From: Streptomyces sp. CB02959
GTDB taxonomy: Bacteria > Actinomycetota > Actinomycetes > Streptomycetales > Streptomycetaceae
Assembly: GCF_002803155.1 (NCBI RefSeq)
Contig: NZ_NNBP01000001.1
Coordinates: forward strand, 62,001-126,000
Length of the DNA: 64,000 bases
Direction of reading: 5' to 3'
The notes beneath the pieces were generated by a model that worked only from the letters and a program-made list of their open reading frames with translations, was not told the origin of the DNA and searched no databases. This document shows, one piece after another, positions 25,529 through 33,616 of the stretch; position 1 is the stretch's first letter, and the number at the start of each line of letters is the position of its first letter. The translations under genes were made by a program, and so were the position numbers.

Positions 25529-26688
25529 CCTTCCGAGTCCACCCCCTCGTTGCGCTGCGCCGCCTCCTCGTCGCCACCGCCGCAGCCGGCACGGGCTTCC
25601 TGGTACTGGCCGCCCTCGGCCACGCCGCCGCCCACCCCACCGCGGCCGGCGACTCCCTGGCCCGCCTCCTGTGGTGCGCCGCCCCGCTCGCGGCCACCGC
25701 CCAGCTCGCCGTATCCGTGGCCCGTACGGACCCGGCCGCCCGCCTCCAGCGCGGCATGACCGCCGCCGGCCTGGGACCGTTCCGGCTCACCCTGCTCGCC
25801 GCGGCCTCCACCGCCCTCTCCTGCGCCCTCGGCGTCCTCCTCTCCCTCGTCGTCTTCCTGGCCCTCCGCGGCGACATCGGCAACGCCGCCGGCAGCTCCG
25901 GCTCCCGCACCATCGACACCGGTCTGCTCGGTGCCGGCCACCCGCTGCCGCTGATCGGCGCCCTCATGCTGCTGTCCCTCGTCCCCCTCACCGCCGCCGC
26001 GGCCACCGCCTTCTCACTCCGCCCCCGCGCCGAAGCGGGCGCCGTCGACACCGAACCCGGCTCGACCGTCGAGGCCGCGCCCTCCGGCCTCCCCTGGGGC
26101 GTCGCCCTGACCGCGGCCGGCCTGGCCATCGAGGCCTACACCACCCCCGCCACCGGCACCCCCGGCGGCCTGCTGCCCCTCCCCGGCCGGCTGATCGGCA
26201 GCCCCCCGGGCCTCCTCGCCGGTTGGGCCATGGCCGCCTTCGGCCTCGTCCTGGCCGGCCCCGGCCTGGTGTACCTGTCCGGCCAGCTGCTGTGCGCGGG
26301 CCGCCCCGGCGCCCTGCGGCTGCTGTCCGGGCGTGTCCTCCAGGAGGAGTCCTCTCGCCTGGGCCACCCGCTCGGCGTCATGTGCGCGGTTGCCTCCGGC
26401 ACGTACGCCGCCGTCGCCGTGTACCAAGCCGCTCCTTCCCGTCCCCTCGGTCCGTTCACTGCGATCGGCGCGGCGATCGTCCTCGCCTGTGTCACCGTCA
26501 GCGCGTTCTCCGCTGCCGTGGAATCCCGGACGGCCCGCGCCCGCACCACGGCCGCCCTGCGCCGACTCGGCGCATCCGCCTCCGCCCTCCACCGCGCCAC
26601 GGCCCTCCGCGCCCTGGCCCTGTTGCTCGTCCTCGGCCCCCTGACCTGGACCGTCGCCGAGATGGCCACACTTCCGCTGGTGCACTGA
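25510..26688 (+). CDS. ABC transporter permease, FtsX-like in layout
   Basis: 392 residues from a GTG (25510-25512) inside the end of the ATPase gene. Eight to ten hydrophobic segments, including VATAAAGTGFLVLAALG, LTLLAAASTALSCAL, LLSLVPLTAAAATAF and a C-terminal LLLVLGPLTWTVAEM. A cytosolic loop of Glu/Pro-rich sequence lies near residue 170. A conserved block near the C-terminus (TTAALRRLGASASALHRAT) resembles the coupling region of FtsX-type permeases. Partner of the preceding ATPase; substrate unknown. Confidence 0.75.
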   Translation: MLALRLAFRVHPLVALRRLLVATAAAGTGFLVLAALGHAAAHPTAAGDSLARLLWCAAPLAATAQLAVSVARTDPAARLQRGMTAAGLGPFRLTLLAAASTALSCALGVLLSLVVFLALRGDIGNAAGSSGSRTIDTGLLGAGHPLPLIGALMLLSLVPLTAAAATAFSLRPRAEAGAVDTEPGSTVEAAPSGLPWGVALTAAGLAIEAYTTPATGTPGGLLPLPGRLIGSPPGLLAGWAMAAFGLVLAGPGLVYLSGQLLCAGRPGALRLLSGRVLQEESSRLGHPLGVMCAVASGTYAAVAVYQAAPSRPLGPFTAIGAAIVLACVTVSAFSAAVESRTARARTTAALRRLGASASALHRATALRALALLLVLGPLTWTVAEMATLPLVH

Positions 26689-26933
26689 GTCGGGGCGCGT
26701 GGAGAGCCAGGCCAGGGAGCTCTGGCACCGCTCTGGCACCTGGAAACGGGGCGTCGGATTTCCGGCCTCAGGGGGTCCGGTGTGATGGGCGCCGGTGTGA
26801 TGGGGTCCTGTGTGGGCTCCGGCTCGTTGAGCATGGTTGGGCGGCCGCCGGCGCATGGGCGCTCTGGGGCCACGAGGTCTTCGGCGGTGTGCCGTGGAGC
26901 GGTATTGTCCGGCGACTGTCGGGGGCGTGGGCG

Positions 26934-27356
26934 TCAGCGGGCGAGGGCGGTGACCTCGACCTCTATTCGCCACTCCGGTTGGGCCAGCGACGAGACTTCG
27001 AGCAGGGTGTCCGCGGGATAGGGCTCGGACAGGAACTCCCCGCGCAAGGTGATGACATGGTCGAGGTCGGCGGCCATGTCCGTGACGAAGATGCCGACCT
27101 TCACCACGTCGGCAAGCGACGCACCGGCCTCGGCGAGCACCCGCTCGACATTCGCGAACGCCTGACGCCCCTGGGCCAGGAAGTCCCCCGAAACGGTCCG
27201 CCCCTGCTCATCGATCCCCGCCTGACCGGATACATGGATCAGCCCGCCGGCCTTGATGGCCTGTGAAATCTTGTACGGCTCGTACCAGTCCGGTGTGGTC
27301 GCAATCTGCTGGATCTCCTGAGCAGTTCCCACCTCTGCGACATCCGTCGACGACAT
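26934..27356 (-). CDS. RidA family protein
   Basis: 140 residues from the ATG at 27354-27356 with GGGGGAG upstream. RidA/YjgF pattern: YKISQAIKAGGLIHVSGQAG, ANVERVLAEAGASLADVVK, IEVEVTALA at the C-terminus. The canonical active-site Arg region reads YPADTLLEVSSLA rather than the R-containing form, so it is probably a non-archetypal (Rid2-7-like) member rather than an enamine deaminase proper. Divergent from the MarR regulator at 27521, which may control it. The 245 bp downstream (26689-26933) hold no gene. Confidence 0.88.
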   Translation of the reverse strand: MSSTDVAEVGTAQEIQQIATTPDWYEPYKISQAIKAGGLIHVSGQAGIDEQGRTVSGDFLAQGRQAFANVERVLAEAGASLADVVKVGIFVTDMAADLDHVITLRGEFLSEPYPADTLLEVSSLAQPEWRIEVEVTALAR

Positions 27357-27393
27357 AACGCTCCCCCTCAAAGCTCCATGCGCACACATATCT

Positions 27394-27426
27394 TGCATGC
27401 ACATACATAAGTTTCAGGTGCATGTA
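27394..27426. promoter_or_regulatory. candidate MarR operator between RidA and MarR genes
   Basis: Inverted repeat tgcatgcac (27394-27402) / gtgcatgta (27418-27426), eight of nine bases matched, arms centred 24 bp apart, in the 164-bp divergent promoter. It is 38 bp from the RidA start and 95 bp from the MarR start. Placement and dyad suit autoregulation by the MarR protein (inference). Confidence 0.5.
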
Positions 27427-27520
27427 CGCTGATGTCAAGAGCGTCAGAGGAAAGCCCCTCGGAAGGCACCCGGGGGCGGGACGCGCCAGAGACGGCGAAC
27501 GAGGGAAGAAAGCGGCATCG

Positions 27521-27928
27521 ATGGACGCGGAGCACTGGGACCGGTTCGGAGCACTGCACACACGCGTCGAGCAGGAGTTGGGGAAGGCCCTGCAGCAGCA
27601 CCACCGGCTCGGCCTCTCCGAGTACCGTGCGCTGGCCCGACTGGCGGAGTCGGAGGACGGCGAGCTGCGGATGCAGGAGCTCGCGGATCTGATCGGCCTC
27701 AACCAGAGCTCCGTCAGTCGGCTGGCCTCACGGCTGGAGTCATCCGGCCTGACCCGCCGCGACCTGTGCCCCGATGACCGGCGCGGCGTCTACAGCGTGA
27801 TCACCGACGAGGGCCGCGAAGCGCAGAGCAAGGCGCGCCCGACGTACGACAGCGCATTGCGCACCGCTCTCGACTCCGCCGCCGAAGACGGCACGCTCGG
27901 GCCCCTCGTGAAATCCCTGCGCCCCTGA
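27521..27928 (+). CDS. MarR family transcriptional regulator
   Basis: 135 residues. Winged helix-turn-helix with LSEYRALARLAESED, MQELADLIGLNQSSVSRLASRLESSGL and the wing DPDDRRG-like segment CPDDRRGVYSVITDEG. The frame is open upstream to 27422, but the ATG at 27521 matches the usual MarR start (DAEHWDRFGALHTRVEQEL). Likely regulates itself and the divergent RidA gene. Effector unknown. Confidence 0.88.
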   Translation: MDAEHWDRFGALHTRVEQELGKALQQHHRLGLSEYRALARLAESEDGELRMQELADLIGLNQSSVSRLASRLESSGLTRRDLCPDDRRGVYSVITDEGREAQSKARPTYDSALRTALDSAAEDGTLGPLVKSLRP

Positions 27929-27958
27929 CATGACAGGCGTGCAGTCGAATACAGAGCC

Positions 27959-28292
27959 AGAGCCCTGGCGCCCCGGCGTCTCCACAATGGCGACCGCGCG
28001 ATCGAATCGCTCACGGAGTTCGGCCGGGTCGACTCGACCGGCGGCCCCGCCGGATACCGCAAGCAGCAGCTTGACCTGACGGTTCGCAGACTCGCCCCAC
28101 CCGCCCCGTCCACCTCGTCACCCCGCTACGGACGACACGGACGGCACCGGGGAATTCGTCTGCCGCGGCTGCCTGGAGGAAGGAGACTCCACCTCGCAAG
28201 TACACGCGGCCCCCGGAGCCCTGACCGCCAGAGATCTTTTTGCCCACGGAGGCAACTCACATCCCGAAATGCGCGTCTGCCATGCCAGGTAA
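27959..28292 (+). pseudogene. possible decayed or frame-shifted coding remnants between MarR and DMT genes
   Basis: The 399-bp interval 27929-28327 lacks an intact gene, but two stretches look coding in different plus frames. Around 27986-28100 the frame starting NGDRAIESLTEFGRVDST has strongly G/C-ending codons. Around 28131-28292 a frame shifted by one reads GEFVCRGCLEEGDSTSQ and ends at TAA 28290-28292. No single start-to-stop frame joins them. This could be a pseudogene with an indel, or two chance open stretches in GC-rich DNA. I recognise no family. Confidence 0.3.
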
Positions 28293-28327
28293 TGAACAGG
28301 TAATGCGGCACGCGAACGGAGCTTTCG

Positions 28328-29314
28328 GTGATCATCGGCCTTCTGACGGCCATAGCGGCGTCCGCCTGCTATGGCACGGGTTCGGTCCTTCAGGCGGTGG
28401 GATCGCGGAAGTCCGCTCGCCAGGAGGCGGCGAAGGAATCCGGCAGCGGCGTCACCCAGCACGGCGGCCCCAGCCTCTCGTCGACCGCCAAGGCCGCCGT
28501 GACCTGGCAGTTCATGGTCGGCACGGTGCTCGACTTCATAGGCTTCGGACTGGGCGCGCTCGCGGCGCGGATGCTGCCGCTGTTCCTGTCGCAGACCGTG
28601 ATCAGCGCGAACCTCGTGATCACGGCAGTGCTGAGTATCAAGCTCCTCAACATTCGCCTCACCCGTCCGGAATGGGCATCCATCGGTGTCGTCTGCTCGG
28701 CTCTGGTACTGCTGGCCACCGCCGCCGGTCCGGAGGGCAGCGGCCATACGCCGATCGGCACCCATTGGTGGCTGCTGGTCGCCTCGGTTGTGCTCATCGG
28801 TGGCGGCACCCTGATCGTGCGGCTGCTCGGCGGACGCGCCGCAATCCTCGCCGGCCTGCTGTCCGGCCTGGGATTCGGCGCCCTCGGCGTCGGCGTACGC
28901 GTCCTGAACGGTGTGGACCCGTTCCATCTGCCGTCCCTTCTCGGCGATCCCGCGCTGTACGCGATCCTGGTCGCGGGCATCGGCGGAATGTACCTGCACA
29001 CCGTCGCCCTGCAGATCGGTTCGGTGAACGGCGCCACGGCCGCGCTGGTGGTGGGCGAGACCGTGGTGCCCGGCATCCTCGGAGTGCTGTGGCTGGGCGA
29101 CTCCTCTCGTCCGGGTTTCGCCTGGATGGCGATCCTCGGCTTCGTGGTCGCTGTGGCCGGAGCCGTCGCTGTCGCCTGGTTCGGCGAGCCGGAGTCGGAA
29201 CCGGGTGCGGATCGGGAGGCGGCCACCGGGCCTGGGGTCGGATCGGCTGGACCGGATGAGGGCAGTGAGACTGGGGCCTCGCCTACGGAGAGGCCACGGA
29301 ACGCGGTGGTGTGA
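28328..29314 (+). CDS. DMT-superfamily (EamA/NIPA-like) transporter
   Basis: 328 residues with nine or ten membrane spans (IIGLLTAIAASACYGTG, FLSQTVISANLVITAVL, WLLVASVVLIGGGTLIV, FAWMAILGFVVAVAGAV), ending in a hydrophilic Gly/Glu-rich tail of about 45 residues. Drug/metabolite transporter topology: duplicated halves and a GTGSVLQAVG start typical of actinobacterial NIPA-like members. The start is GTG (28328-28330) with GGAG six bases upstream. Substrate unknown. Confidence 0.85.
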   Translation: MIIGLLTAIAASACYGTGSVLQAVGSRKSARQEAAKESGSGVTQHGGPSLSSTAKAAVTWQFMVGTVLDFIGFGLGALAARMLPLFLSQTVISANLVITAVLSIKLLNIRLTRPEWASIGVVCSALVLLATAAGPEGSGHTPIGTHWWLLVASVVLIGGGTLIVRLLGGRAAILAGLLSGLGFGALGVGVRVLNGVDPFHLPSLLGDPALYAILVAGIGGMYLHTVALQIGSVNGATAALVVGETVVPGILGVLWLGDSSRPGFAWMAILGFVVAVAGAVAVAWFGEPESEPGADREAATGPGVGSAGPDEGSETGASPTERPRNAVV

Positions 29315-29450
29315 GGGCCACTGCTGATGCCGCGGGTGGCGCCGGCGCCACGGCCTCGCCCGCGGTGGCATCGGTCAACCGCGCGGTGCTCCTCGCCTAC
29401 GAGCCGGGACTGATCGTCCCGGCCCTCCCCCGCGCACCTAGTGGGCCCGC

Positions 29451-29484
29451 CCCGTCATGAGCGGTTCTGAGCGGTCATGACGGG
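29451..29484. terminator. hairpin between the DMT gene and thiQ (convergent)
   Basis: Perfect 10-bp arms cccgtcatga (29451-29460) and tcatgacggg (29475-29484) with a 14-base loop, lying between two genes that converge. It is probably a bidirectional terminator. The left part is G/C only modestly and no T run follows. Confidence 0.55.
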
Positions 29485-29502
29485 CGCCGGTACGCCGCGC
29501 CG

Positions 29503-30573
29503 CTATCCCGCCGCGTCGTCCAGCACCACCACGTCCTCGGCGGCGAAGGAGATCCCCACCCGGTCCCCGGTCTCCGGCGCCTCGCGGAGTGGGCATGCCG
29601 CCTCCACCTGTGGCCCGCCGGCTGGTTGGAGCAGCAACGCGACATGCGTGCCGCGGAATGTCCGGGCCGCGACCGTGCAGGGCAGGCCCTCCTTCGCGGA
29701 GGTCAGCCGGACACCGGCCGGGCGGACGAGCAGGCGGCAGGAACCGTCCGGAGTGCCGTCCGGCACCGGCACCTTGCCCCACGGGGTGGCGGCGGACTCG
29801 CCCTGCACGGTCGCCTCGACCACGTTGTCGAAGCCGAGGAAGCGGGCGACGAATGCGTTGGCGGGCCGCTGCCAGACCTCCAGCGGCGTGCCGCTCTGCG
29901 CGATCCGGCCGTCCCGCATCACCACGACCCGGTCGGCCAGCGCGAACGCCTCCCCCTGGTCGTGGGTGACGGCGAGCACCGTCGTCCCCAACTCCCGGAA
30001 GAGTCGCCGCAGTTCGACGACGAGGCGCTCGCGCAGCCCCCGGTCCAGTTGCCCGAGGGGCTCGTCCAGCATCAGCAGCCGCGGGCGTGGGGCGAGCGCA
30101 CGGGCCAGCGCGACGCGCTGCTGCTCGCCGCCGGACAGTGACGCCACGGCCCTCCGCCCGGCGCCCGGCAGCCCGACGAGGTCCAGCAGTTCGGTGACCG
30201 CGCGTTCCTGCTCGGCACGCGGAGACCGCCGCATCCGGAGCCCGAACGCGATGTTTCCGGCGACGTCGCGCTGGGGGAACAGCTGGTGGTCCTGGAACAT
30301 CAGCCCGACGCCGCGCCGGTGCGTGGGCACGCCCACCTGGTCGCGCCCCTCCAGCAGCACCGCGCCCTCGTCGGGGTGCTGCAGTCCGGCCACCACCCGC
30401 AGCAGAGTGGACTTTCCGCTGCCGCTGGGGCCGAGGACGCAGACGATCTCGTGCGCGGCGACGTCCAGGTCCACCCCGTCGAGGGCGGGGTGCGCGCCGG
30501 GTGCGCCGAAGCGGACGGTGACGTCGTCCAGTCGCAGCATTTCCGGTGCCGTGGTTCCGGCCTGTGCCGTCAT
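29503..30573 (-). CDS. thiQ: thiamine ABC transporter ATP-binding protein
   Basis: 356 residues. Walker A GPSGSGKST at 48-56, LMFQDHQLFPQRDV Q-loop, intact signature LSGGEQQRVALARAL, Walker B LLMLDEPLGQLD and VTHDQGEAF. A C-terminal TOBE-like region is present. It directly follows the permease gene (stop and start abut at 30573/30574). It groups with iron/thiamine-type importers; the TPP riboswitch ahead of the operon argues for thiamine. Confidence 0.9.
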   Translation of the reverse strand: MTAQAGTTAPEMLRLDDVTVRFGAPGAHPALDGVDLDVAAHEIVCVLGPSGSGKSTLLRVVAGLQHPDEGAVLLEGRDQVGVPTHRRGVGLMFQDHQLFPQRDVAGNIAFGLRMRRSPRAEQERAVTELLDLVGLPGAGRRAVASLSGGEQQRVALARALAPRPRLLMLDEPLGQLDRGLRERLVVELRRLFRELGTTVLAVTHDQGEAFALADRVVVMRDGRIAQSGTPLEVWQRPANAFVARFLGFDNVVEATVQGESAATPWGKVPVPDGTPDGSCRLLVRPAGVRLTSAKEGLPCTVAARTFRGTHVALLLQPAGGPQVEAACPLREAPETGDRVGISFAAEDVVVLDDAAG

Positions 30574-32313
30574 CTAGAACTCCCCGGAGTGGTCGGTGCG
30601 GAGGCGTTCCAGGGCCAGCAGGGCGCCCGCGCACACCACCATCAACATGGTCGACAGAGCCATCGCCTGGCCGTAGTTGAACTCCCCCGCGCGGCTCAGC
30701 AGCCGCGTGACGGCCACCGGCAGGGTCGGCTGGTCCGGCCGTGCGATGAAGACGGTCGCGCCGAACTCGCCGAGCGATACGGCGAACGCGAAGCCCGCCG
30801 CGATGAGCAGCGCCCGACGGACCATCGGCAGGTCCACTTCGCGCCAGACCTGCCAGGGCGAGGCACCGAGGACGGCCGCCGCCTCCCGCAGTCGGCTGTC
30901 CACCGCCCGCAGCACGGGCAGCATCGTGCGGACGACGAACGGCACACCCACCAGGGCCTGCGCGAGGGGCACCAGCCACCAGGAGGCGCGCAGGTCCAGC
31001 GGCGGCTTGTCGAGAGTGATCAGGAAACCGAAGCCGACGGTCACGGCGGAGACCCCCAGCGGCAGCATCAGCAGTCCGTCGAAGCCGCGCAGGAGCCGGG
31101 TGATCACCGGTGTCCGCCCGGACGGTCCGGTCTCGGGCCGCGTGCGGGTGAGTGCGGCCGCCGCCAGGCTGCCGACCACGAGGGCGATCGCGGTGGCCGC
31201 CGCGCCGTAGGCGAGGGAGTTCCAGAGGGCGTCGAGGGGGGCGACGGCGAAGGTGCTGTCGGCGGACGCCGCGTCGCGCAGCGTCTCGTAGAAGACCAGT
31301 CCGTAGCCGTCCGGCCCGGCGAAGGACCGCTCGACGAGGACGGCCAGGGGCAGGACGAGCAGCACGGCGATCAGGGCGAGCGTGCTCCACAGCAGCGCCC
31401 ACTGGCCGGGGCCGTGCGGGCGGCGGGCGGTCCGGGAGGCGTCGACGAGCCGCAGGGTGGATTCGCGGCGCCGCACGGTCCAGGCGTGCAGCGCCAACAG
31501 GCCCAGTACGGCCGCGAACTGGATCAACGTCAGGACGGCGGCGGTGGGCAGGTCCAGGAAGTCGGCGGTCTGCCGGTAGATCTCCACCTCCAGCGTGGAG
31601 AAGGTGGGCCCGCCCAGGATCTGCACGACCCCGAAGGAGGTGAAGGTGAAGAGGAAGACCATCAGCGCCGCGGCGGCCACGGCCGGGCCGAGCGCGGGCA
31701 GCGTCACCTTCCGCCAGGCCGCGAACCGTCCGGCTCCCAGGACCCGGGCCGCCTCTTCCTGGCGCGGGTCGAGCTGGGACCAGAGTCCGCCGACGGTCCG
31801 GACGACGACGGCGTAGTTGAAGAAGACGTGCGCCAGCAGGATCGCCCACACCGAGGTGTCCAGCCGTACGCCCCACAGGTCGTCGAGCACTCCGCCCCGC
31901 CCGACCAGCGCGAGGAAGGCGGCGCCGACGACGACGGTGGGCAGGACGAACGGCACCGCCACCACCGCCCGCAGCAGTTGCTTGCCGGGGAAGTCGAAAC
32001 GCGCGAAGACGTAGGCGCCGGGCAGGGCGACCAGCAGCGTCAACGCGGTCGAGGCGGCGGCTTGCCACAGGGTGAACCACAGCACGTGCAGCACGTCAGG
32101 ATCGCCGAGGACCGCACCGAACCGGCCGAGCTGCCACTGCCCGCCGTCCTTCAGCCCCCGGCCGACGATCACGGCGACCGGGTAGGCGAAGAACACCGCG
32201 AAGAAGGCGAGCGGCACGGCCATCAGACCGAGCCGCACCGCCGTTCCCCGCGCGGACCCCCTGCGGCGGCCGCGGGCTACTTCAGAACGAGCGAGGACCA
32301 CTGCTTGATCCAC
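30574..32313 (-). CDS. thiP: thiamine ABC transporter permease (two-domain, ThiP-like)
   Basis: Fused permease with two BPD_transp_1 halves and about twelve membrane spans, each half having its own coupling loop (DPRQEEAARVLGAGRFAAW and DSRLREAAAVLGASPWQVW). This layout is typical of ThiP/FbpB. The ATG at 32313 gives 579 residues and overlaps the thiB gene by 37 bp; a GTG at 32236-32238 with GGGGA upstream gives 554 residues and is an equally good start. Middle gene of thiBPQ. Confidence 0.9.
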   Translation of the reverse strand: MDQAVVLARSEVARGRRRGSARGTAVRLGLMAVPLAFFAVFFAYPVAVIVGRGLKDGGQWQLGRFGAVLGDPDVLHVLWFTLWQAAASTALTLLVALPGAYVFARFDFPGKQLLRAVVAVPFVLPTVVVGAAFLALVGRGGVLDDLWGVRLDTSVWAILLAHVFFNYAVVVRTVGGLWSQLDPRQEEAARVLGAGRFAAWRKVTLPALGPAVAAAALMVFLFTFTSFGVVQILGGPTFSTLEVEIYRQTADFLDLPTAAVLTLIQFAAVLGLLALHAWTVRRRESTLRLVDASRTARRPHGPGQWALLWSTLALIAVLLVLPLAVLVERSFAGPDGYGLVFYETLRDAASADSTFAVAPLDALWNSLAYGAAATAIALVVGSLAAAALTRTRPETGPSGRTPVITRLLRGFDGLLMLPLGVSAVTVGFGFLITLDKPPLDLRASWWLVPLAQALVGVPFVVRTMLPVLRAVDSRLREAAAVLGASPWQVWREVDLPMVRRALLIAAGFAFAVSLGEFGATVFIARPDQPTLPVAVTRLLSRAGEFNYGQAMALSTMLMVVCAGALLALERLRTDHSGEF

Positions 32314-33359
32314 TGGTCACGGTTCTTGGCGATCGTCTCCGGTGCGAGCGCCGCCGGCTTGTCGATCTTGGCGCCGTAGCGGGTGAACAGCTCCGGCTCC
32401 TTGGCGTCCGTACGGGCCGGGTTGACGAACATCTGCAGCGGCATGTCCTCCTGGAACTTCTTCGACAGGAGGAAGTCGAGCAGCGCCTTGCCGCCCTTCT
32501 CGTTCTTGGCGCCCTTGAGCAGACCGCCGAACTCGATCTGCCGGAAGCAGGTACCGGTCGCGACGCCGGTCGGGGCCTCCTTGGGGGCGGGGTTCTTGCC
32601 CATCACCTCGGCGGGCGGGCTGGAGGCGTAGGAGACCACCAGCGGCTTGTCCCCCTTGCCCTTGCCGGCCGCCGAGCCCGAGAAGCGCTCGTTGTACGCC
32701 TGCTCCCAGCCGTCGACGACCTCGACGCCGTTGGCCTGGAGCTTCTTCCAGTAGTCCGGCCAGCCGGCTTCCCCGTGGGTGGCGATGGTGCCGAGCTGGA
32801 AGGCGAGCCCCGGAGAGGAGGTGGCGGAGTTCTCCGTGACAAGCAGCCCCTTGTACTGCGGCTTGAGCAGGTCGTCGAAGGTCTGCGGCGGCGCGAGCTT
32901 GTGCTGGGTGAAGTAGGCGCGGTCGTAGTTGACGCAGATGTCGCCGTAGTCGAGGGGCGTGACCCGGTGGGCGTCCTTGTCGAGCTGCAGGTCGGCCGGG
33001 ACGCTGTCCAGGCCCTTGGCCTGGTAGGGGGTGAAGATGCCGGCGTTCAGGCCGCGCGAGAGCAGGGTGTTGTCGATGCCGAAGAAGACGTCGCCCTGCG
33101 GGTTGTCCTTGGACAGGATCGCCTGGTTGACGGCCTTGCCGGCGTCCCCGCCCCTGAGCACCTTGACCTTGTAGCCGCTCTCCTTCTCGAAGGCGGCCAG
33201 CACGGACTTGGAGGCGTTGAACGAGTCATGGCTGACAAGCGTGACGGTCTTGGCGTCCGCGCTGCTGCTGCCGGTGCCCGAGCTGCCGCACCCGGCGAGT
33301 GCGGTCATCCCGGCCGCGGCGGCGAGCGCCGCCGCGGTGATCCTGCTGGTGGTGCTCAC
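32277..33359 (-). CDS. thiB: thiamine ABC transporter substrate-binding lipoprotein
   Basis: 360 residues from GTG 33357-33359, preceded by AGGAGG at the right spacing. A lipoprotein signal (ITAAALAAAAGMTALAGC) ends at the lipobox Cys. The mature protein is TbpA/ThiB-like: TLVSHDSFNASKSVLAAF, GDVFFGIDNTLLSRGL, VTPLDYGDICVNYD, and VVDGWEQAYNERFSG. It captures thiamine or its phosphates outside the cell. First gene of the operon, controlled by the TPP riboswitch immediately upstream. Confidence 0.92.
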   Translation of the reverse strand: MSTTSRITAAALAAAAGMTALAGCGSSGTGSSSADAKTVTLVSHDSFNASKSVLAAFEKESGYKVKVLRGGDAGKAVNQAILSKDNPQGDVFFGIDNTLLSRGLNAGIFTPYQAKGLDSVPADLQLDKDAHRVTPLDYGDICVNYDRAYFTQHKLAPPQTFDDLLKPQYKGLLVTENSATSSPGLAFQLGTIATHGEAGWPDYWKKLQANGVEVVDGWEQAYNERFSGSAAGKGKGDKPLVVSYASSPPAEVMGKNPAPKEAPTGVATGTCFRQIEFGGLLKGAKNEKGGKALLDFLLSKKFQEDMPLQMFVNPARTDAKEPELFTRYGAKIDKPAALAPETIAKNRDQWIKQWSSLVLK

Positions 33360-33392
33360 TGATTCCTCCTGGCTGGCCAGGAAGAGACGCGG

Positions 33393-33453
33393 CCCCGCCC
33401 GGTGTCCGTTGCGTTCGACGTCGGTGACGTTCGGCAACGGACGGTGGGCGGGG
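33393..33453 (-). promoter_or_regulatory. expression-platform hairpin between TPP riboswitch and thiB
   Basis: Long imperfect inverted repeat: arms 33393-33422 and 33426-33453 pair over most of their length. It lies between the riboswitch aptamer and the thiB ribosome-binding site. No T run follows, so it may act as a terminator of the Streptomyces type or control initiation. Confidence 0.65.
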
Positions 33454-33477
33454 CGCAACAGCATGAGTGACGACCGA

Positions 33478-33577
33478 ACTTCCTACCCGGAATGACCCGG
33501 GCGAGGTTCAAGGGTCTGCGGGCGCCGTAGGTCTACGACGTGTCCGCACTCTCAGCGCTGTGGCGCTCCCCTGTCGG
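33478..33577 (-). promoter_or_regulatory. TPP (thiamine pyrophosphate) riboswitch
   Basis: Read on the minus strand, it has the conserved THI-box blocks in order: acaggggagcgcc, CTGAGAG (33549-33555), ACCCTTGAACCT (33504-33515), then GGGTCATTCCGGGTAGGAAG (within 33478-33498). These match the pyrimidine- and pyrophosphate-sensing helices of the TPP aptamer. It controls thiBPQ, switching expression off when cytoplasmic TPP is high (known for the class). Confidence 0.95.
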
Positions 33578-33616
33578 AATGTGCATTTGTTCGACGACAC
33601 CGTACCAGCGGGTGGC

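Noticed and set aside
29438..32080. 880-residue minus-strand open frame across thiQ and thiP
   Set aside because: Arg/Gly/Ala-rich translation with no domain; thiP and thiQ in another frame are unambiguous.
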